NCBI GenBank assembly: GCA_963812525.1
Contig: CAWEVL010000012.1
Span: forward strand, 62,001-126,000
Source: Bog-756 sp963812525
GTDB lineage: Bacteria; Actinomycetota; Acidimicrobiia; Acidimicrobiales; RAAP-2
DNA length: 64,000 bases
Direction: 5' to 3'
Within the stretch, counting starts at the first letter, position 1. Each line of letters opens with the position of its first letter. The notes below the pieces were generated by a model. The model was given only the letters and a program-made list of their open reading frames with translations. It was not told the DNA's origin and did no database searches. Shown here piece after piece: positions 25,924 to 34,925 of the stretch. The position numbers and the translations under genes are program-made.

Positions 25924-27362
25924 AGCCGGGGTGGGAGATGGTGGTGGGACTCGAGGTCCACTGCGAGCTGAAGACGGCCACCAAGCTGTTCTGCGGCTGC
26001 CCCAACGTGTTCGGCGACCAGCCCAACACCAACGTGTGCCCGGTCTGCCTGGGCCTGCCCGGCTCGCTGCCGGTCATCAACCAGCGGGCCGTGGAGCTGG
26101 CCATGGCCATCGGGACCGCCCTCCACTGCGAGATCCGGCCGTCGACGTTCCACCGGAAGAACTACTTCTACCCCGACCAGGCCAAGGACTACCAGATCAG
26201 CCAGTACGACGAGCCCATCAACGTGAACGGCCGCCTCGACCTGCCCGACGGCACCCGGGTGGGGATCGAGCGGGCCCACATGGAGGAGGACACCGGGAAG
26301 ACCACCCACGCCGGGGCCTCGGGACGGATCCACGGGGCCGACTACTCGCTGGTCGACTACAACCGCTCGGGCGTGCCCCTGGTCGAGATCGTGAGCGACC
26401 CCGACATGCGGTCCTCGGCCCAGGCCCGGGCCTACGCCACCGAGCTCCGGGCCGTGCTGGTGGCTTCGGGGGCCTCGGACGGCAAGATGGAGGAGGGGTC
26501 GATGCGGGTCGACGCCAACGTGTCGGTCCGGCGCTCGCCCGACGACCCCCTGGGCACCCGGTGCGAGATCAAGAACCTCAACTCGGTGCGCTCGCTGGGC
26601 CGGGCCATCGACTACGAGGCCGACCGCCAGATCGCCCTGCTGGAGGCGGGCGAGCCGGTCGAGCAGCAGACCCGCCACTGGGACGAGGACGCCGGACGCA
26701 CCCAAACCCTCCGGTCCAAGGAGGACGCCTACGACTACCGCTACTTCCTCGAGCCCGACCTGGTGCCCCTCGTCCCCGACGCCGAGTGGATCCAGGCCGT
26801 GGCCGACACCATGGCCCCCATGCCGGCGGTCAGACGGTCCCGGCTGGTCGAGGTGCTCGGAGGGGGGAGCGGTGCCACCGCCGCCCAGGTGGACCAGGTG
26901 GCCACCGTGGTGGACTTGGGACTCGACCCGTTGGTGCTGGCCGCGGCGGCGGCCGGGGTCGCCCCGGCCCTGGCCCTGGCCCGCACGGCCAACGAGGCGG
27001 CCAACGACGCCGAGTCGGCGCGCCACCTCGACCCCCAGTCCTATGTGGCCCTGCTGTCCATGGAGGCCGACGGCAGCCTGACCGCCACCCAGGCCAAGGC
27101 GGTGCTGGCCGAGATGCTGGCCCAGGGGGGAGGGGACCCCGAGGCCATCGCCACGGCCAGGGGCTTCGAGGCGATGTCCGAGGACTCCCTGGTGGCCGCG
27201 GTGGCCGGCGTGGTGGCCGCCTACCCCGACGAGTGGGCCCGGTACCGCGACGGGGACCCGAAGATCGGAGGGATGCTCGTCGGCCAGGTCATGAGGGCCA
27301 CCCAGGGGAAGGCCGACGGGCAGGCCGTCCAGGCCGAACTGGCCCGCCTACGGGACGGCTGA
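25920..27362 (+). CDS. gatB: Asp/Glu-tRNA amidotransferase subunit GatB
   Basis: A 480-residue subunit that binds misacylated tRNA, activates it with ATP and receives ammonia from GatA. It has MVVGLEVHCEL, the zinc-site cysteines in FCGCPNVFG and NVCPVCLGLPG, FHRKNYFYPDQAKDYQISQ, HMEEDTGK and LVDYNRSGVPLVEIVS, then a C-terminal YqeY-like helical domain. GTG at 25920 overlaps the gatA stop. The 3' end overlaps the convergent GH43-like gene by 15 nt. Confidence 0.96.
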   Translation: MKPGWEMVVGLEVHCELKTATKLFCGCPNVFGDQPNTNVCPVCLGLPGSLPVINQRAVELAMAIGTALHCEIRPSTFHRKNYFYPDQAKDYQISQYDEPINVNGRLDLPDGTRVGIERAHMEEDTGKTTHAGASGRIHGADYSLVDYNRSGVPLVEIVSDPDMRSSAQARAYATELRAVLVASGASDGKMEEGSMRVDANVSVRRSPDDPLGTRCEIKNLNSVRSLGRAIDYEADRQIALLEAGEPVEQQTRHWDEDAGRTQTLRSKEDAYDYRYFLEPDLVPLVPDAEWIQAVADTMAPMPAVRRSRLVEVLGGGSGATAAQVDQVATVVDLGLDPLVLAAAAAGVAPALALARTANEAANDAESARHLDPQSYVALLSMEADGSLTATQAKAVLAEMLAQGGGDPEAIATARGFEAMSEDSLVAAVAGVVAAYPDEWARYRDGDPKIGGMLVGQVMRATQGKADGQAVQAELARLRDG

Positions 27363-28892
27363 GGCCTTGGACGCCGACACCGGGGAGGGCGTGGACGGCG
27401 GGGGCCCGGCGGCCAGGTAGGCCCCCTTGGCCGTGAAGCCCACCCTGGTGATGTACACCGGCCGGGGCGGGTCGCCGGTCAGGGACATGATGGGTGTGTA
27501 CAGCATCCACACCCCGGTCGAGTCCTGGTAGAAGGACGGCTCCCCGGGGCCCTGGCCCTGGGCGTTGGAGCTGAGCAGCGGCTGGTCGGCGAGGTCGGCG
27601 CACGGACCGGACGGGCCGGCACACCAGGCCACCCCGATGCCGTAGGCCGGCTGGTTGAACCAGTTGGCGGCGTAGGCCATCCAGTAGACGCCGTTCACCT
27701 CGACCATGTCGGGAGCCTCGATGACCGTCGACTGCCAGGGCTCGTCCGGGCTCATCAGGGCCGAGGGCGACCCGAGCAGGCTGAGGCCGTCCGGCCCCAG
27801 CTTCTGCGACCACAGCGTGGTCGGGGTCGAACGGCCGTGGGCGTTCTGGTCCGACTTCCACATCATGTAGTTGACCCCGGAGCCGTCGGTGAAGACGCGT
27901 GGGTCGATGGAGCCGGACAGGGCTGACTGGCAGATGAACGGACGGTGTTGGGCGACGAACGGGCCGTCCGGCTTGGCCGACAGGGCGGCGCCGATGCACT
28001 GCTCGTCGAAGGCCTCGAGGTAGCCGGTGAAGTACAGCACATAGTGCGACCCGAACTGGTGGACGTCGGGTCCCCAGGTGAACGGCTCGACCGCCCACCC
28101 GGGCAGATGGACCATGGCGTCCTTGGGTGCGCTCCAGGTCTGGAAGTCGGTGGTCGAGGCCACCGGGACGTTGAGGAACGGGATGGAGGTGGTGCCGCTC
28201 GTGTACAGGTAGTAGCGGCCCTTCGTGTGCAGGAGGAACGGATCCGAGCGGTTCTCGCCCGAGGGGACCAGCTGTCCCGGTGAGGAGGGGTCGGCGGTGG
28301 GTGGCGGCTGGGTGGTGGTGGCGGCGGCCGTGTCGGCCAACGAGGAACGGTGGGGTGCCGGGGCGGGGGCCGCCGGGTGGGAGGACTGGGAGGGCGTGGC
28401 CTGGGCCCGGTGCCAAGGCTGGGTGGCCAGGACCAGGACGGCCACGGCCACCAGGGTGCCCGCACCCAGGAGGACCTTCCCCGGTCGGGAGGGGCGCCGT
28501 TTCGGGTCCACGACGTCACCGGCCACCTCGGCGCCGAGCTCGGCCGCCGGGGCCGGCCCGTCTGGGTCCGGAGTGGTCACCGTCTTGGTGTCTGGTTCCA
28601 TGGTGGTCGTCGGCGCTCCGATCGGAGGGGGTGGCGCCCCACCCGCGGGGGCCACCGGGTCGGCGGGTGCCGGCATCCGATCGGCGGCCGGGTCGGTCAC
28701 CGTCCCGGGAGCGGGGGGCGGTGGGCTCGCCGGGGCGCCGCCGGTCTCGATCGCCTGCACCGGAGGGCCCGGCACGGCAGAACCGCCCGCGCCGACGGGC
28801 GCGTCGGGCGACCGCCGACCTCCGGGCGCCTCCCCCGGAGCGAGCAGCTCAAAGGCGCTGCCAGCCTCCCCCTTGCCCCCACCCCACTGCAT
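27348..28892 (-). CDS. Membrane-anchored GH43-like glycoside hydrolase
   Basis: A 514-residue protein. A Pro/Ala-rich, low-complexity cytoplasmic N-terminus of about 140 residues ends in a basic stretch (DPKRRPSRPGK), then one TM (VLLGAGTLVAVAVLVLAT), a Pro/Ser/Thr-rich linker and a five-bladed beta-propeller-like domain. The three acidic positions of family 43 appear as Asp in SDPFLL, Asp in SGSIDPRVF and Glu in VIEAPDMVEVNG. Family 43 enzymes cleave arabinan, xylan or related glycans, so this may trim cell-envelope arabinan or galactan. A TAGCGT element lies 9 nt before ATG 28892. It overlaps gatB tail to tail. Confidence 0.78.
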   Translation of the reverse strand: MQWGGGKGEAGSAFELLAPGEAPGGRRSPDAPVGAGGSAVPGPPVQAIETGGAPASPPPPAPGTVTDPAADRMPAPADPVAPAGGAPPPPIGAPTTTMEPDTKTVTTPDPDGPAPAAELGAEVAGDVVDPKRRPSRPGKVLLGAGTLVAVAVLVLATQPWHRAQATPSQSSHPAAPAPAPHRSSLADTAAATTTQPPPTADPSSPGQLVPSGENRSDPFLLHTKGRYYLYTSGTTSIPFLNVPVASTTDFQTWSAPKDAMVHLPGWAVEPFTWGPDVHQFGSHYVLYFTGYLEAFDEQCIGAALSAKPDGPFVAQHRPFICQSALSGSIDPRVFTDGSGVNYMMWKSDQNAHGRSTPTTLWSQKLGPDGLSLLGSPSALMSPDEPWQSTVIEAPDMVEVNGVYWMAYAANWFNQPAYGIGVAWCAGPSGPCADLADQPLLSSNAQGQGPGEPSFYQDSTGVWMLYTPIMSLTGDPPRPVYITRVGFTAKGAYLAAGPPPSTPSPVSASKASAVP

Positions 28893-28901
28893 CGTCCGGA
28901 A

Positions 28902-28907
28902 ACGCTA
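28902..28907 (-). promoter_or_regulatory. -10-like element (TAGCGT) for the GH43-like gene
   Basis: TAGCGT on the minus strand, 9 nt before the ATG at 28892. The spacing is slightly longer than at the other leaderless sites. Confidence 0.35.
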
Positions 28908-29601
28908 GCGCCTTTTCCGTCGGTTGGGGAATAGCGGTGGACATCTCGACAGAAGCTGGGGACAGCTAGAGAAATGTGGCGGATAAGGTAGGGATTTCGC
29001 GCCGCGCTATTGACCCTGGTCGGGGGGTCGTTCACCATGACTCTTGTTGGGAAGCCGAAGCTCCGGAGGAGACCGGGAGCGACCGGACGAGAGGGTCGAA
29101 AGACCTGATCAGAAGGTCGAACCAGGGAGGATGCCGGGACCGTAGGTGACCGACACGGTGGTCCGGGGACGGACCGAGGCGCTCTCGAGCGCAGCGGTCC
29201 GGTGCCTGGTGCAGGGTCGTCCGACACGGCCCGGCGCCGGTGAGGTCGGGTCAACCGTGAACGTGGCCCCGAGGAGCTCGGGCGGCTTCGGCCGTTCGGT
29301 TACTCGGGGCTGCGTCGCGCCCGGGGGCCGGTCGGAGCCCACGGTGCGGGCACCGGGGGGACGTGGTGGGCGGCAAGGGCACTGCGGTGGTGGCGACCGC
29401 TCGGTGGTCCCGTGCACGCCTCCGACCTACGCCGACGGACAGCCACGGGGGCACGACCCTGCGTGTCGACGGCAGCACGCAACGTGCCGGGGGGATCGAG
29501 GTGCCCCGGTGCCGGGGCACCTCACAGAACAGCCGGCACAGTACACTCGCAGGAGTTCACGGCCAGGGGAGGCACGGGTCACCGCTCCGCTCCTGTAGCA
29601 C
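28908..29601. other. Long intergenic region without a supported gene
   Basis: About 700 bp between the divergent GH43-like and WbsX-like genes. The first part (to about 29070) is visibly less GC-rich than coding DNA. Open frames across 29109-29598 on both strands have poor codon pattern and no family resemblance, so none is called. A TACACT element near 29541 could be a -10 for the gene at 29620. A 23-codon frame at 29037-29108 is too weak to call. Confidence 0.6.
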
Positions 29602-29619
29602 ATGAGGGAGCCGAAGCAC

Positions 29620-30687
29620 ATGGAGGTCCTGGCGTTCTACCTGCCCCAATTCCACCCGATCCCCGAGAACGACGAGTGGTGGGAGCCCGGGTTCACGGAG
29701 TGGACCAACGTGACCAGGGCGAGGCCGTTGTTCCACGGGCACGTGCAGCCCCGCCTGCCGGCCCACCTCGGGTTCATCGACCTCCGCGTGCCTGAGGTCC
29801 GCGACTACCAGGCCAAGCTGGCCAAGGACCACGGGCTGACCGGGTTCGTCTACTGGCACTACTGGTTCGGTGGGAAGAAGCTCCTCGAACGGCCGTTGGA
29901 CGAGATGGTCGCCGGCGGTTCGCCCGACTTCCCGTTCTGTGTCGCCTGGGCCAACCATCCCTGGAGCGACACCTGGATGGGGGGCACCAAGCGGGTCATG
30001 ATCGACCAGTCGTATCCGCCGGACGACGACGCCGCCCACTTCGACGACCTCCTGCCGGCCTTCGAGGACTCCCGGTACGTGCGAATCGACGGCAAGCCGG
30101 TGTTCTTCGTCTTCCGGGCCCACCGCCTGCCGGACGGGGCCCAGTTCGTGGACACCTGGCAGAAGATGGCCTCGGACGCCGGCCTCGGTGGTCTCTACAC
30201 GATTGCCTGTGGCCCGTTCATGGACGTCGGCGAGACGATGGCGCAGGGCTTCGACGGCCTGGCCTTCATCGAGAAGCCGTTCGACTACACGACCGTCGCC
30301 TCGCGCCTCACGTCGTTCCTCTCCCACAGCCATCTCCGCTGGGGGCCGTACCGATACTCGTACGCGGACTTCTGCACGAGCAGGCCTCCCGCCGGCCTGA
30401 ACTGCACCGCCATCCCCTGCGTGTGGCCGAACTGGGACGACACACCCCGGAGGCAGCGCGACGGCGTCGTGGCCACCGGGTCCTCGCCCGAGCGGTTCGA
30501 GCGCCAGGTGCTGGACGCGGTGGACATCGCCCGCCGGGCTCCGGCGTCGGAGCAGATGATCCTCATCAAGTCGTGGAACGAGTGGGCGGAGGGCAACTAC
30601 CTCGAGCCCGATCAGGAATTCGGCCTCGGCCGGCTCCAGGCGCTCGCTCGCGGTCTGGAGGGCAAGGGCGTGGGAACCAACCGCTAA
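29620..30687 (+). CDS. WbsX-like (GH99-like) glycan biosynthesis protein
   Basis: A 355-residue member of the Glyco_tran_WbsX family found in O-antigen and capsule loci. The start MEVLAFYLPQFHPIPEND fits the family N-terminus exactly, so ATG 29620 is preferred over the in-frame ATG 29602; an AGGGAG site lies upstream. Other blocks are WWEPGFTEWTNV, GFVYWHYWFGGKKLLERP, FPFCVAWANHPW and the C-terminal KSWNEWAEGNYLEPD. The fold is GH99-like; hydrolase or transferase activity is unproven for most members. It converges on the methyltransferase gene with only a 4-nt gap. Confidence 0.88.
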   Translation: MEVLAFYLPQFHPIPENDEWWEPGFTEWTNVTRARPLFHGHVQPRLPAHLGFIDLRVPEVRDYQAKLAKDHGLTGFVYWHYWFGGKKLLERPLDEMVAGGSPDFPFCVAWANHPWSDTWMGGTKRVMIDQSYPPDDDAAHFDDLLPAFEDSRYVRIDGKPVFFVFRAHRLPDGAQFVDTWQKMASDAGLGGLYTIACGPFMDVGETMAQGFDGLAFIEKPFDYTTVASRLTSFLSHSHLRWGPYRYSYADFCTSRPPAGLNCTAIPCVWPNWDDTPRRQRDGVVATGSSPERFERQVLDAVDIARRAPASEQMILIKSWNEWAEGNYLEPDQEFGLGRLQALARGLEGKGVGTNR

Positions 30688-30691
30688 CCCG

Positions 30692-31339
30692 TCACGCCGA
30701 CGTCGCCGCCGTCGGGCGCGGTCGGGCCACCACGGCGAACTGCGTGTACCGCATGTCCCGGAACGGTCCGACGAGCAGCGCCGCCCGACGGACGTTGATG
30801 GGGTTGATGGGGGCCAGCGTCTCGATCTCGAGGTCGGCCGAGTCGAAGAGGTCCTCGATGGACGCCCTGGTGAAGAACCGGAGGTGGGTCCGGTCGAGCA
30901 CGCCCCACTCGGCGTAGTCCCAGCGTCCCCGCAGCAGGAGGTTGCGCACCACGATGTAGTGGCGGACATTGGGGATGGACGCCACCACGTGGCCGCCGGG
31001 AGCCAGGTGGTCCTTGGCCCGGTCGAGCATGGACCACGGGTCGACGACGTGCTCGAGCACATCGTTGAACACGATGCAGTCGAACGTTCCGTCCGCCGGG
31101 AGGTCGCCGGGGAACGATCCACAGGTCACCTGCTCGTAGTGACCCGCGGCCTGCTCGGCCGTCGCCGGGTCGGGCTCGATCCCGAACAGCCGGAGCGCCG
31201 GGTTCGCCCGCTGCAGCGTGGCCCCGAACCGGCCCCGGCTGCACCCGACGTCGAGCACCGTCGACGTTCCCCGGGGGATGAACGGCACCATCTCGTCACG
31301 GGGAAGTCCGCCGTGACGGACCGAGACGGGCGGTTGCAT
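30692..31339 (-). CDS. Class I SAM-dependent methyltransferase (Methyltransf_23 type)
   Basis: A 215-residue methyltransferase. Motif I is VLDVGCSRGRFG, the acidic motif II is FGIEPDP, then FDCIVFNDVLEHVVDP and HLAPGGHVVASIPNVRH, which are typical of small-molecule or sugar methylases in polysaccharide loci. ATG 31339 is chosen over the in-frame ATG 31357 because a TAGCGT element at 31353-31348 lies 8 nt before it and a start further upstream would overlap that element. It is divergent from a sulfotransferase, with only 59 bp between start codons. Confidence 0.85.
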   Translation of the reverse strand: MQPPVSVRHGGLPRDEMVPFIPRGTSTVLDVGCSRGRFGATLQRANPALRLFGIEPDPATAEQAAGHYEQVTCGSFPGDLPADGTFDCIVFNDVLEHVVDPWSMLDRAKDHLAPGGHVVASIPNVRHYIVVRNLLLRGRWDYAEWGVLDRTHLRFFTRASIEDLFDSADLEIETLAPINPINVRRAALLVGPFRDMRYTQFAVVARPRPTAATSA

Positions 31340-31347
31340 CGGGCGCG

Positions 31348-31353
31348 ACGCTA
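31348..31353 (-). promoter_or_regulatory. Leaderless-type -10 element (TAGCGT)
   Basis: TAGCGT on the minus strand, 8 nt before ATG 31339. It decides the start of the methyltransferase. Confidence 0.45.
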
Positions 31354-31384
31354 CCATCGCAGCCTCGACCCGTTCGACGACTGG

Positions 31385-31390
31385 TACGGT
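31385..31390 (+). promoter_or_regulatory. Leaderless-type -10 element (TACGGT)
   Basis: TACGGT, 8-nt spacer, then GTG at 31399. Divergent from the TAGCGT element at 31353. Confidence 0.4.
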
Positions 31391-31398
31391 CCTAGACC

Positions 31399-32214
31399 GT
31401 GGCCGACGCCGTCGAAGAGCACCGGTTCGTCTACATCGGCGGCCTGCCCCGGAGCGGAACCACCCTGCTCGCCGCCGAGATCGCCCGATCCCCCGGCGTC
31501 TCGAATCTCGAGGGCATCGGTCCGGTGGCCGATGAGGGGCAGTACGTGCAGGACGTGTACACCACGCAGCAACAGGCGGGCGGCATCGACCGGTTCGCCT
31601 ACGCGACCGGTATGCACCTCACCGAGGACTCACCGCTGGTGAGCGAGGCGTCGCGCACCGCCCTGTGGGAGGCGTGGGCGCCCTACTGGGACACCACCCA
31701 GCCGGTCCTGGTCGAGAAGACGCCGTCCAACCTGTTGAAGATGCGGTTCCTCCAGGCGCTGTTCCCCGGCTCGTCGTTCGTGGTGGTGGTCCGCCACCCG
31801 GTCGCCGAGGCCATGGCCCTGCGGGCACGCGGCTGGTCGCGCCGGTCGGTCGGTCGCCTGGTCGACCACTGGGTCCACGCCCACGAGGTGATGGCCGGGG
31901 ACCTGGCGCGCCTCGAGCGGGTGGTCGTCGTCCGCTACGAGGACCTGGTCACCCGGCCGGCCGACGTGCTGGGCGCGCTCCAGGCGTTCCTGGGCCTCGA
32001 CCGGGTCGCCACCGGCGAGGAGCCGCGGCAGGACCTGAACGACCGCTACGTCGAGGAGTGGCGGTCCGGCGGCCTGGTCACCAGCGCGGCCAACCGGCGC
32101 ACCGTGCACCGCTTCGAGTCGAGGATCGGCCGCTTCGGCTACAGCTTCTCCTCCCCGATGCCGGTCGGCGGGCTGGCGCCCGACCTGCCGGCCCTCACCC
32201 TCCCCGGCGGGTAG
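31399..32214 (+). CDS. Sulfotransferase-family protein
   Basis: A 271-residue PAPS-dependent sulfotransferase-fold protein. The 5'-phosphosulfate loop is FVYIGGLPRSGTTLLAAEI near residues 10-28, the substrate-side VLVEKTPSNLLKMRFL follows, and the 3'-phosphate region is FVVVVRHPVAEAMALR with VVVVRYEDLVTRPADVL. These are hallmarks of the Sulfotransfer_3 group, which sulfates glycans, lipids or proteins. GTG 31399 is set by TACGGT 8 nt upstream. It is one of three sulfotransferases in the window, all near polysaccharide genes. The acceptor is unknown. Confidence 0.85.
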   Translation: MADAVEEHRFVYIGGLPRSGTTLLAAEIARSPGVSNLEGIGPVADEGQYVQDVYTTQQQAGGIDRFAYATGMHLTEDSPLVSEASRTALWEAWAPYWDTTQPVLVEKTPSNLLKMRFLQALFPGSSFVVVVRHPVAEAMALRARGWSRRSVGRLVDHWVHAHEVMAGDLARLERVVVVRYEDLVTRPADVLGALQAFLGLDRVATGEEPRQDLNDRYVEEWRSGGLVTSAANRRTVHRFESRIGRFGYSFSSPMPVGGLAPDLPALTLPGG

Positions 32215-32308
32215 GCGCGGTCCCGACCAGCCTTCGTCCCGCGCCCACGTCCCCTCGCCGGCTCGGCCTCTCCACCGGGCCGGCTCGCCCGTCCGCGCCG
32301 GGGCCCGT

Positions 32309-33226
32309 TCAATGGCGGTGCAGCGGAGCGAGCGCGGACGGTGCCGGCGTCTCCATCCGGCACGGGTCCTCGTCGTCGTTGCACCGCTCGCACTCGAGTT
32401 CCAGCGTCGAGTGGGAGATGGCGTAGGGGGCGGCGATGGCCGCCTTCACCCGCTCGCCCACGACCTGGGCCTCCTCCAGCGTCGGGTGGCCGGTCAGCAC
32501 CAGGTGGGCCGAGAGCACCCGGAGCTCGCTGGACAGGCTCCAGACGTGGAGGTCGTGGACCTCACCCACACCGGGCACGCCGGTCATCGTCCCGCTCAGC
32601 CGGACCAGGTCCAGGTCCTCGGGGGTCGACTCGAGGAGCACGGCGATGCTCCCCCGGAAGATGCGGGCGGCCTGGTAGACGATGATGCCGGCCACGACCA
32701 GGGCCGAGACGGGGTCGAGCCAGGTGGCCGAGGGCACCACGATCATCACCACGGCGGCCAGCAGAACGGCCAGCGAGGCCAGGGCGTCCCCGGCCATGTG
32801 CAGCACGGCCGAACGCATGTTGAGGTCCCGGGTCCCGTCCCGCAATAGCAGGGCGGCTCCACCGTTGACGACCAGGGCGAAGGACGCCACCGCCACCACC
32901 AGGCCGGCCTTGACCGGCTCGGGATGCCCGAGCCGGTGGACGCTGTCGATGACGATGAGGACGGTGACCACGCCGATGAGGGCGGCGTTGGCCAGGGCGG
33001 CCAGGATGGTGGCCCGGTGGTTGCCGAAGGAGCGGGCCGCGCTGGGGGGCCGGAGGACCAGGCGCACGGCCACCAGGGAGAGGAGCAGGGCCCCCACGTC
33101 GGCCAGGTTGTGGCCGGCGTCGGCCACCAGGCCGGTGGAGTGGGCGGCCAGCCCGAACCCCAGCTGGACGATCACCAGCAGGCCGTTGAGGGCCAGACTG
33201 AGGCTGAGTCTTCGGGTTCGGTCCAT
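32309..33226 (-). CDS. Cation diffusion facilitator (CDF/ZnT-type) metal transporter
   Basis: A 305-residue protein with six membrane segments. The metal-site motifs are DAGHNLADVGALLL in TM2 and HMAGDALASLAVLL in TM5, together with the C-terminal ferredoxin-like domain GVGEVHDLHVWSLSSELRVLSAHLVL. The His/Asp set fits Zn(II) or Co(II) efflux driven by protons. The tail ends CERCNDDEDPCRME, a Cys and acidic cluster that might bind metal (inference). ATG 33226 has a GGGAG ribosome site. No metal regulator gene is adjacent. Confidence 0.9.
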   Translation of the reverse strand: MDRTRRLSLSLALNGLLVIVQLGFGLAAHSTGLVADAGHNLADVGALLLSLVAVRLVLRPPSAARSFGNHRATILAALANAALIGVVTVLIVIDSVHRLGHPEPVKAGLVVAVASFALVVNGGAALLLRDGTRDLNMRSAVLHMAGDALASLAVLLAAVVMIVVPSATWLDPVSALVVAGIIVYQAARIFRGSIAVLLESTPEDLDLVRLSGTMTGVPGVGEVHDLHVWSLSSELRVLSAHLVLTGHPTLEEAQVVGERVKAAIAAPYAISHSTLELECERCNDDEDPCRMETPAPSALAPLHRH

Positions 33227-33306
33227 GGCTACTCCCTGCTAGCAGCGTACCAACCCCCCTCGGCGCCGAGCTGTTCCCCGCCTCCGGCGCCGGTGTGGCG
33301 GGCCGG

Positions 33307-33312
33307 TAGCCT
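33307..33312 (+). promoter_or_regulatory. Leaderless-type -10 element (TAGCCT)
   Basis: TAGCCT, 6-nt spacer, then ATG at 33319. Confidence 0.5.
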
Positions 33313-33318
33313 CCGGAC

Positions 33319-33871
33319 ATGAGCGCCACACCGTCCCCCTGGCGGCGCCGGGTCGTCCTGACCCTCCTGGGCCTGGTGGCGGCGGGACTGGTGGTGCTGG
33401 TGGTGGGAACGGCCCGCCTGTTCGTCTGGCCGCCCACCGACCAGCCCACCAGGGCCGATGCCGTGGTGGCCCTGGGAGGGGATCCCGGACAGCTCCGGGC
33501 CAAGTCGGCTCTCCACCTGGCCAGGCTGGGCTACGCCCCGGTGGCGGTGATCTCACTCGGAGGCAAGAAGGCCGTCCCCTGTCCCCGTCCCGTGGCCGGG
33601 ATCCAGCTCATCTGCTTCCGGGCCGACCCCCTCGATACGGCGGGGGAGGCCGAGTACGTGGCCCGCCTGGCCGCCCGCCGTCACTGGCACCGCATCATCG
33701 TGGTCTCGGAGCGGTCCCAGGCCACCCGGGCCCGGATGCTGTTCAAACGGTGCACCCCGGTCCACCTGGAGATGGTGCCGGTGGCCGATCCGCGCGGTAC
33801 GGCTGCCCTTCGACGTGGTCTACGAGTGGGGCGCCCTGCTGAAGGCCCTCACCCTCAAGCGGTCGTGCTGA
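33319..33871 (+). CDS. DUF218 / YdcF-SanA-like membrane protein, with a +1 frameshift near 33793
   Basis: An N-terminal TM (RRVVLTLLGLVAAGLVVLVVG) is followed by a DUF218 domain: ADAVVALGGDPGQLRAKSAL, PVAVISLGGKK, AEYVARLAARRHWHRIIVVSE and QATRARMLFKRC. After VPVADP the frame is lost at CGCGCGG (33791-33796). Removing one base gives VRLPFDVVYEWGALLKALTL and a stop at 33871, a typical DUF218 end. The repaired length is 183 residues. Relatives influence envelope integrity and surface polymers; biochemical function is unclear. TAGCCT 6 nt before the ATG fixes the start. Confidence 0.8.
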
Positions 33872-33890
33872 GCCCGACGGCCGGTCCCGG

Positions 33891-34775
33891 TCAGGCCCCG
33901 TCGGCCGATCCGAGGCTGGCCACTCCGGCCTCCTCGAGCCGGCGCAGCAGCTCGTACTCGGGCTCCAGCCGGGCGGCCAGGCGGTCCCGCTGCCCGGGGG
34001 TCAGGGTCGAGCGGGCCGCCGGTCACCCGCTCCCGCCGGGGCTCGAGGGGCAGGTCGAGCCGCTCGGCCAGGCGGGCCAGGCCGGCGCCGAACCCCTCGG
34101 TGAAGAACACGCTCGAGCACCCGCCGATCCGGTCCACGGCCTCGTTGAGGTCGAGGCGCTCCGAGAACATGGCCAGCTGGGTGAGGAGGCCCTCGACGGG
34201 GATCCGGTCGAGGAAGGCGTCGAAGCCCTCCTGGGCCAGGCGCCGCTCCCGAACGCCCACCCGGCCGGGCGGTCCGCGGGTCGTCCCCGGCCACCAGGTA
34301 GTCGTAGTACGAGTGCACCCGGGCCAGGGGATCGCGGAGGATGGTCACGGTGAAGGTCCCCGGGGGCAGCGGCTGGTCGGCGTAGTTCTGGTGGGAGCGA
34401 CCGCAGAGGTAGGCCCCCTCGGCCAGCACCCGGCGGTCGTTGGCGGCGAAGGCGTACCCCGCCGGTCACCGTCCGCTGCAGGCGCGAGGTGGTGATCCGG
34501 CGCCACACGGCCATGGGGTCCTCGCCCCCCAAGGCCAGGAAGCTCAGGAAGAGGCTGGTGCCGGCGGTCTTGCGCACGTGGTAGCAGTAGACCCGGCGGT
34601 CTCCCCCCGGGAGGGTCAGCTCCTCGGCCAGTCGCCGGTAGGTCGGATCGATGGCCAGCTCGACCCGGCCGCGCAGCCCGCTGGCCCCACGCCGGATCCG
34701 TCGGCGGGTCCGGACGACCACGTTCCTGTGCTGGGCGGACGTGCTCACCGCCACCGATGGAGACCCCCCGTCCAC
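33891..34775 (-). CDS. Sulfotransferase-family protein (Sulfotransfer_2-like), with three +1 frameshifts
   Basis: Three frames join into one protein of 293 residues when one base is removed at each of 34456-34459, 34260-34262 and 34020-34023. The repaired protein reads YCYHVRKTAGTSLFLSFLAL (PAPS loop), then FAANDRRVLAEGAYLCGRS, TFTVTILRDPLARVHSYYDY, GCSSVFFTEGFGAGLARLA and a charged C-terminus ending at TGA 33893-33891. The RDPLARVHSYYDY block is the 3'-phosphate site of the family. GTG 34775 is set by a TAGGAT element 7 nt upstream. As written it is broken. It is divergent from the FkbH-like gene. Confidence 0.75.
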
Positions 34776-34782
34776 GGCCGCG

Positions 34783-34788
34783 ATCCTA
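34783..34788 (-). promoter_or_regulatory. Leaderless-type -10 element (TAGGAT)
   Basis: TAGGAT on the minus strand, 7 nt before the GTG at 34775. A plus-strand TAAGCT at 34799-34804, 7 nt before an in-frame TTG at 34812, may be the divergent partner for the FkbH-like gene. Confidence 0.45.
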
Positions 34789-34925
34789 CTATCTCCGATA
34801 AGCTGTCCCGGTTGCCGGTTGCGACTCGGCCCGGTCCCGCGGGGCCGTGGACGCGGGCCGTGCGTCGTCCGGCCGCCGACCACGGCGGCCGAGAGTCGAG
34901 AGGGCATGGGGTATCGGTTGTCAAC

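Noticed and set aside
29146..29598. A 150-codon frame in the intergenic region before the WbsX-like gene
   Set aside because: Its codon third positions are not G/C biased like real genes here and the Arg/Gly/Pro-rich product resembles no family.
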